A stretch of DNA of 8,897 nucleotides from Desulfobacterales bacterium. GTDB lineage: Bacteria; Desulfobacterota; Desulfobulbia; Desulfobulbales; Desulfocapsaceae. Of the stretch, positions 7,096-8,897 are shown in pieces. A model generated the notes under the pieces. That model worked only from the letters and a program-made list of their open reading frames with translations, was not told the origin of the DNA and searched no databases. Each line of letters begins with the position of its first letter. Position 1 is the first letter of the stretch. The translations under genes were made by a program, and so were the position numbers. The stretch covers positions 1 through 8,897 of the forward strand of contig JABDPQ010000382.1 of the NCBI GenBank assembly GCA_013042695.1, written 5' to 3'.

Positions 7096-7123
7096 CAGGG
7101 ACCCGGTTATAATCGGGTCCCTG
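7096..7123 (-). promoter_or_regulatory. Intercistronic hairpin between tctC and tctB
   Basis: A perfect 10-bp inverted repeat, CAGGGACCCG and CGGGTCCCTG, flanks an 8-base AT-rich loop and begins 12 bases after the tctC stop. On the transcribed strand no run of T follows the stem, so it is not a classical Rho-independent terminator. It more likely protects the tctC mRNA 3' end or partly attenuates read-through, giving more binding protein than permease, as is common for ABC and TTT binding-protein genes. Confidence 0.7.
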
Positions 7124-7135
7124 CCTAAAAATCTC

Positions 7136-8116
7136 CTACTTTTTAATGTAACCCAGATCTTTCATTGCTGTTTGCCAAATTGGCCATTTTGAATCCAGGA
7201 AGGCATCCCAGTCAGCTCCAATCAAAATACTCTCCGGACCCATGGAATTATCTTCCAGATAATTCTTATAGATCTTATGGGACATGCTTTTGGCAAAAGC
7301 ATCTCTCAGTGTCTTGACGATGGCATCAGGGGTTCCTTTTTTAACGACGACACCGCGCCAGGTAGCCATTTCGACATCATATCCCAGCTCTTTTGCAGTG
7401 GGAGTATCTGGAAAGCCTTTCAAACGATCGGCAACCAAAAATACGGCTGGTATCAAATTACCAGCTTCATACTGCCCCATAAATTCACTGGGGTTTAACA
7501 CGCCCATGTCGATGACATTGCCGAGAAGCGCCACAATAATTTCACCACCGCCGTCAAACGGTACAAATTCAAATTCGACTCCAGCCGCCTTGCCAAACTC
7601 ATAGGATGCTACATGATCGATACTGGCCATATGGGCAACACCGATTTTGACTTTTCCTGGACTTTCCTTGGCCTTGGCGAGCACTTCCTCAATATTTTTA
7701 TAAGTACCACCATCTTTGCTGGAAATAACCAGGGACTGAGGGTCATAACATCCCCTGACGATACCAATCACATCATCCCTGCTCGCTGTGGTCATTCCTC
7801 TGGCCATGGTGGCAAGATTCGAATTCGTAAAAGAATTCAGGGTGTAACCATCTGCAGGTTGCTCCATCAAATAGTTCAGCATCCGGGCACCTGAGCCGCC
7901 GCTCATGGTGCTGATTACGATATTCGCTTTTAATATCCGCCGAAGCCTCAAGGCTACTGTTCGTGAGAAGATATCAGTTCCCCCACCTGCAGAGGAGTGG
8001 ATATACCAGTTAATCTGCTTACTGGGATATTTGTCCTCGGCAAGAACAGTTGTTGCTGATTGCCATAAGAACCCCATAGCCAGAACCACTACTACTCCTA
8101 ACTTTAATCTGTTCAT
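7136..8116 (-). CDS. tctC: Tripartite tricarboxylate transporter, periplasmic binding protein TctC
   Basis: 326 residues of the TctC/Bug family, near its usual length. A Sec signal peptide is clear: basic N-terminus, hydrophobic core at 7-18, and likely cleavage after A26 (VLA-ED). The mature start, YPSKQINWYIHSSAGGGTD (about 30-48), corresponds to the family ligand loop with its GGxxD, and GGSGARMLNYL (73-83) follows. A second ligand-side segment, FVPFDGGGEIIVALLGN, lies near 185-201. TctC captures the substrate in the periplasm and hands it to TctAB. Bug proteins bind small carboxylates or similar polar compounds; the ligand here cannot be read off. The start has a very strong GAGGAGGA ribosome site, consistent with the high amounts of binding protein such systems need. 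An intercistronic hairpin follows the stop. Confidence 0.95.
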   Translation of the reverse strand: MNRLKLGVVVVLAMGFLWQSATTVLAEDKYPSKQINWYIHSSAGGGTDIFSRTVALRLRRILKANIVISTMSGGSGARMLNYLMEQPADGYTLNSFTNSNLATMARGMTTASRDDVIGIVRGCYDPQSLVISSKDGGTYKNIEEVLAKAKESPGKVKIGVAHMASIDHVASYEFGKAAGVEFEFVPFDGGGEIIVALLGNVIDMGVLNPSEFMGQYEAGNLIPAVFLVADRLKGFPDTPTAKELGYDVEMATWRGVVVKKGTPDAIVKTLRDAFAKSMSHKIYKNYLEDNSMGPESILIGADWDAFLDSKWPIWQTAMKDLGYIKK

Positions 8117-8120
8117 ACAT

Positions 8121-8128
8121 TCCTCCTC
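8121..8128 (-). promoter_or_regulatory. Strong tctC ribosome binding site
   Basis: GAGGAGGA on the minus strand, whose AGGAGG core is 5 bases before the ATG at 8116, is a near-perfect Shine-Dalgarno sequence and the strongest in the window. It fits high expression of the periplasmic receptor. Confidence 0.75.
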
Positions 8129-8142
8129 ATGTGGTTTGATGA

Positions 8143-8160
8143 AAGACAGATCCTGGTCTT
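8143..8160. promoter_or_regulatory. Inverted repeat upstream of tctC, possible regulator operator
   Basis: AAGAC and GTCTT arms separated by 8 bases lie 27-44 bases before the tctC ATG, in the gap between the GntR gene and tctC. Position and symmetry would suit a GntR-type operator, but the arms are only 5 bp and do not match the GT-N-AC core I would expect for FadR-like proteins. Weak evidence. Confidence 0.2.
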
Positions 8161-8232
8161 GATAAACCTGCCGCTGTCAAGTAAAAGCGAATTTAAAAAT
8201 GATTACGCTTTCAACACCTTCTTTGTACCATG

Positions 8233-8897
8233 TCATTCAGCGATGCTTTTCATATTGTAGAGCTGTTCGATAACGGTATCAAAATCAGCCTCCAATGCCA
8301 ATATCGCCTCATGTGAATTACGATTCTGTATAGCCTTGACGATTCTGTCATGAATATCCAGCATCTGCTCGATTCTGGTGGGGTCATTTTCATAATATAG
8401 TCGCCGCATATTCTGCCATAACGGTTGGCCGGTAATATTGAGCAAACGATCTATTACCGATATGATGATACGGTTTTTGGTTGCCTTGGCTATGGCCAGA
8501 TGCAATTCTTTTCCCAGTTCTGTATAGGCCTTATAATCACCGGCTCGACCTATCTTGTATTTTTCCCCCCAGACTGCATTGATTGTCTCAATATCTTTGT
8601 TGTTTGCTTCTCTGATTGCCATGCGAACACTGCCGGTTTCAATTACCTTACGGGCCTGAAGAATCTCGTATGGACTATCGCTTTCCTCGAGGATATTTTT
8701 AACCTGTAAAGAGAGGTCATCAAGACTCAGATTCTGCGAAACATAATTTCCATCACCTGGGTGACTTTCAATAATTCCAACAATCTGAAGTGCGCTGATA
8801 GCCTCTCTCACAGACGGGCGACTGACACCAATCTGCTCAGCAATCAGTCGTTCGGCTGGCAGTTTACTGCCAGCCGGGTACTCTCCGGATTTAATTT
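8233..8897 (-). CDS. GntR-family (FadR/FCD subfamily) transcription regulator, N-terminus cut off
   Basis: The frame is open to the right edge, so 220 residues are visible and roughly 10-20 N-terminal ones are missing; the GTG at 8811 is internal, not a start. The winged helix-turn-helix is plain: GSKLPAER, GVSRPSVREAISALQ and the wing GIIESHPGDGNYV. The C-terminal ligand-binding FCD domain (about visible residue 75 onward) is helical, with the ELHLAIAKATKN and IHDRIVKAI signatures. Two of the usual metal-ligand histidines are present (visible residues 132 and 182). The Asp four residues before the first is Gly, and the last His is replaced by Asp at visible residue 204, so the metal site may differ. 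It lies 116 bases upstream of tctC on the same strand and probably controls the transporter in response to the imported compound or its product. Confidence 0.92.
   Translation of the reverse strand, partial: IKSGEYPAGSKLPAERLIAEQIGVSRPSVREAISALQIVGIIESHPGDGNYVSQNLSLDDLSLQVKNILEESDSPYEILQARKVIETGSVRMAIREANNKDIETINAVWGEKYKIGRAGDYKAYTELGKELHLAIAKATKNRIIISVIDRLLNITGQPLWQNMRRLYYENDPTRIEQMLDIHDRIVKAIQNRNSHEAILALEADFDTVIEQLYNMKSIAE

Noticed and set aside
8175..8180. TTGACA on the minus strand as a -35 box for tctC
   Set aside because: No acceptable -10 box follows at 16-18 bases, so a promoter cannot be supported, although one is likely somewhere in 8117-8232.
8184..8211. AAAGCG/CGCTTT inverted repeat after the GntR gene as a terminator
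   Set aside because: The stem is only 6 bp with a 16-base loop and a short T stretch, too weak to call in AT-rich sequence.

Overview
All genes read on the minus strand, so transcription runs from high to low coordinates. No rRNA, tRNA, CRISPR array, transposase or attachment site was seen, and no gap between genes exceeds about 125 bases. The gene content (a CODH-superfamily protein, four proteins rich in [4Fe-4S] motifs or paired cysteines, an NADH/FAD oxidoreductase and a tripartite tricarboxylate transporter) points to an obligately or facultatively anaerobic bacterium. A sulfate- or metal-reducing Desulfobacterota-type organism is my best guess, but that is inference from gene content only.

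Region A (8897 down to about 5048) is regulation and uptake. It starts with a GntR/FadR-type regulator that enters from the right edge and lacks its N-terminus. It is followed by a complete tripartite tricarboxylate transporter: periplasmic binding protein TctC, small membrane protein TctB and large permease TctA. A perfect 10-bp hairpin lies 12 bases after the tctC stop, and tctB and tctA are 13 bases apart. This looks like a substrate-responsive regulator next to a carboxylate uptake system. The substrate cannot be read from the sequence.

Region B (4978 down to 1) is a tightly packed redox module with gaps of 30, 36, 0, 9 and 80 bases. In order it holds a CooF-like four-cluster ferredoxin (GTG start), a 492-residue CooS-like protein, an FAD/NAD(P)H oxidoreductase (GTG start), a 241-residue two-cluster ferredoxin with an unfamiliar C-terminal domain, a 215-residue protein with CGH and PCACG motifs, and the first 50 residues of a second ferredoxin related to the 241-residue one. 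The CooF-CooS-FAD oxidoreductase trio is a known arrangement for nickel CO dehydrogenases that feed electrons to NAD(P).

The main point of interest is that the CooS-like protein should not be a working CO dehydrogenase. By alignment from memory to the Carboxydothermus CooS-II sequence it keeps the B-cluster cysteines. It has lost the D-cluster cysteines, the histidine channel and all but one of the C-cluster ligands. Its electron-transfer partners look intact. The module may therefore use a CODH-derived scaffold for another reaction or for electron transfer, possibly acting on the compound imported by the neighbouring transporter. The two ferredoxins with CxxCxxCx5CP second motifs and the 215-residue cysteine protein are the least understood parts.
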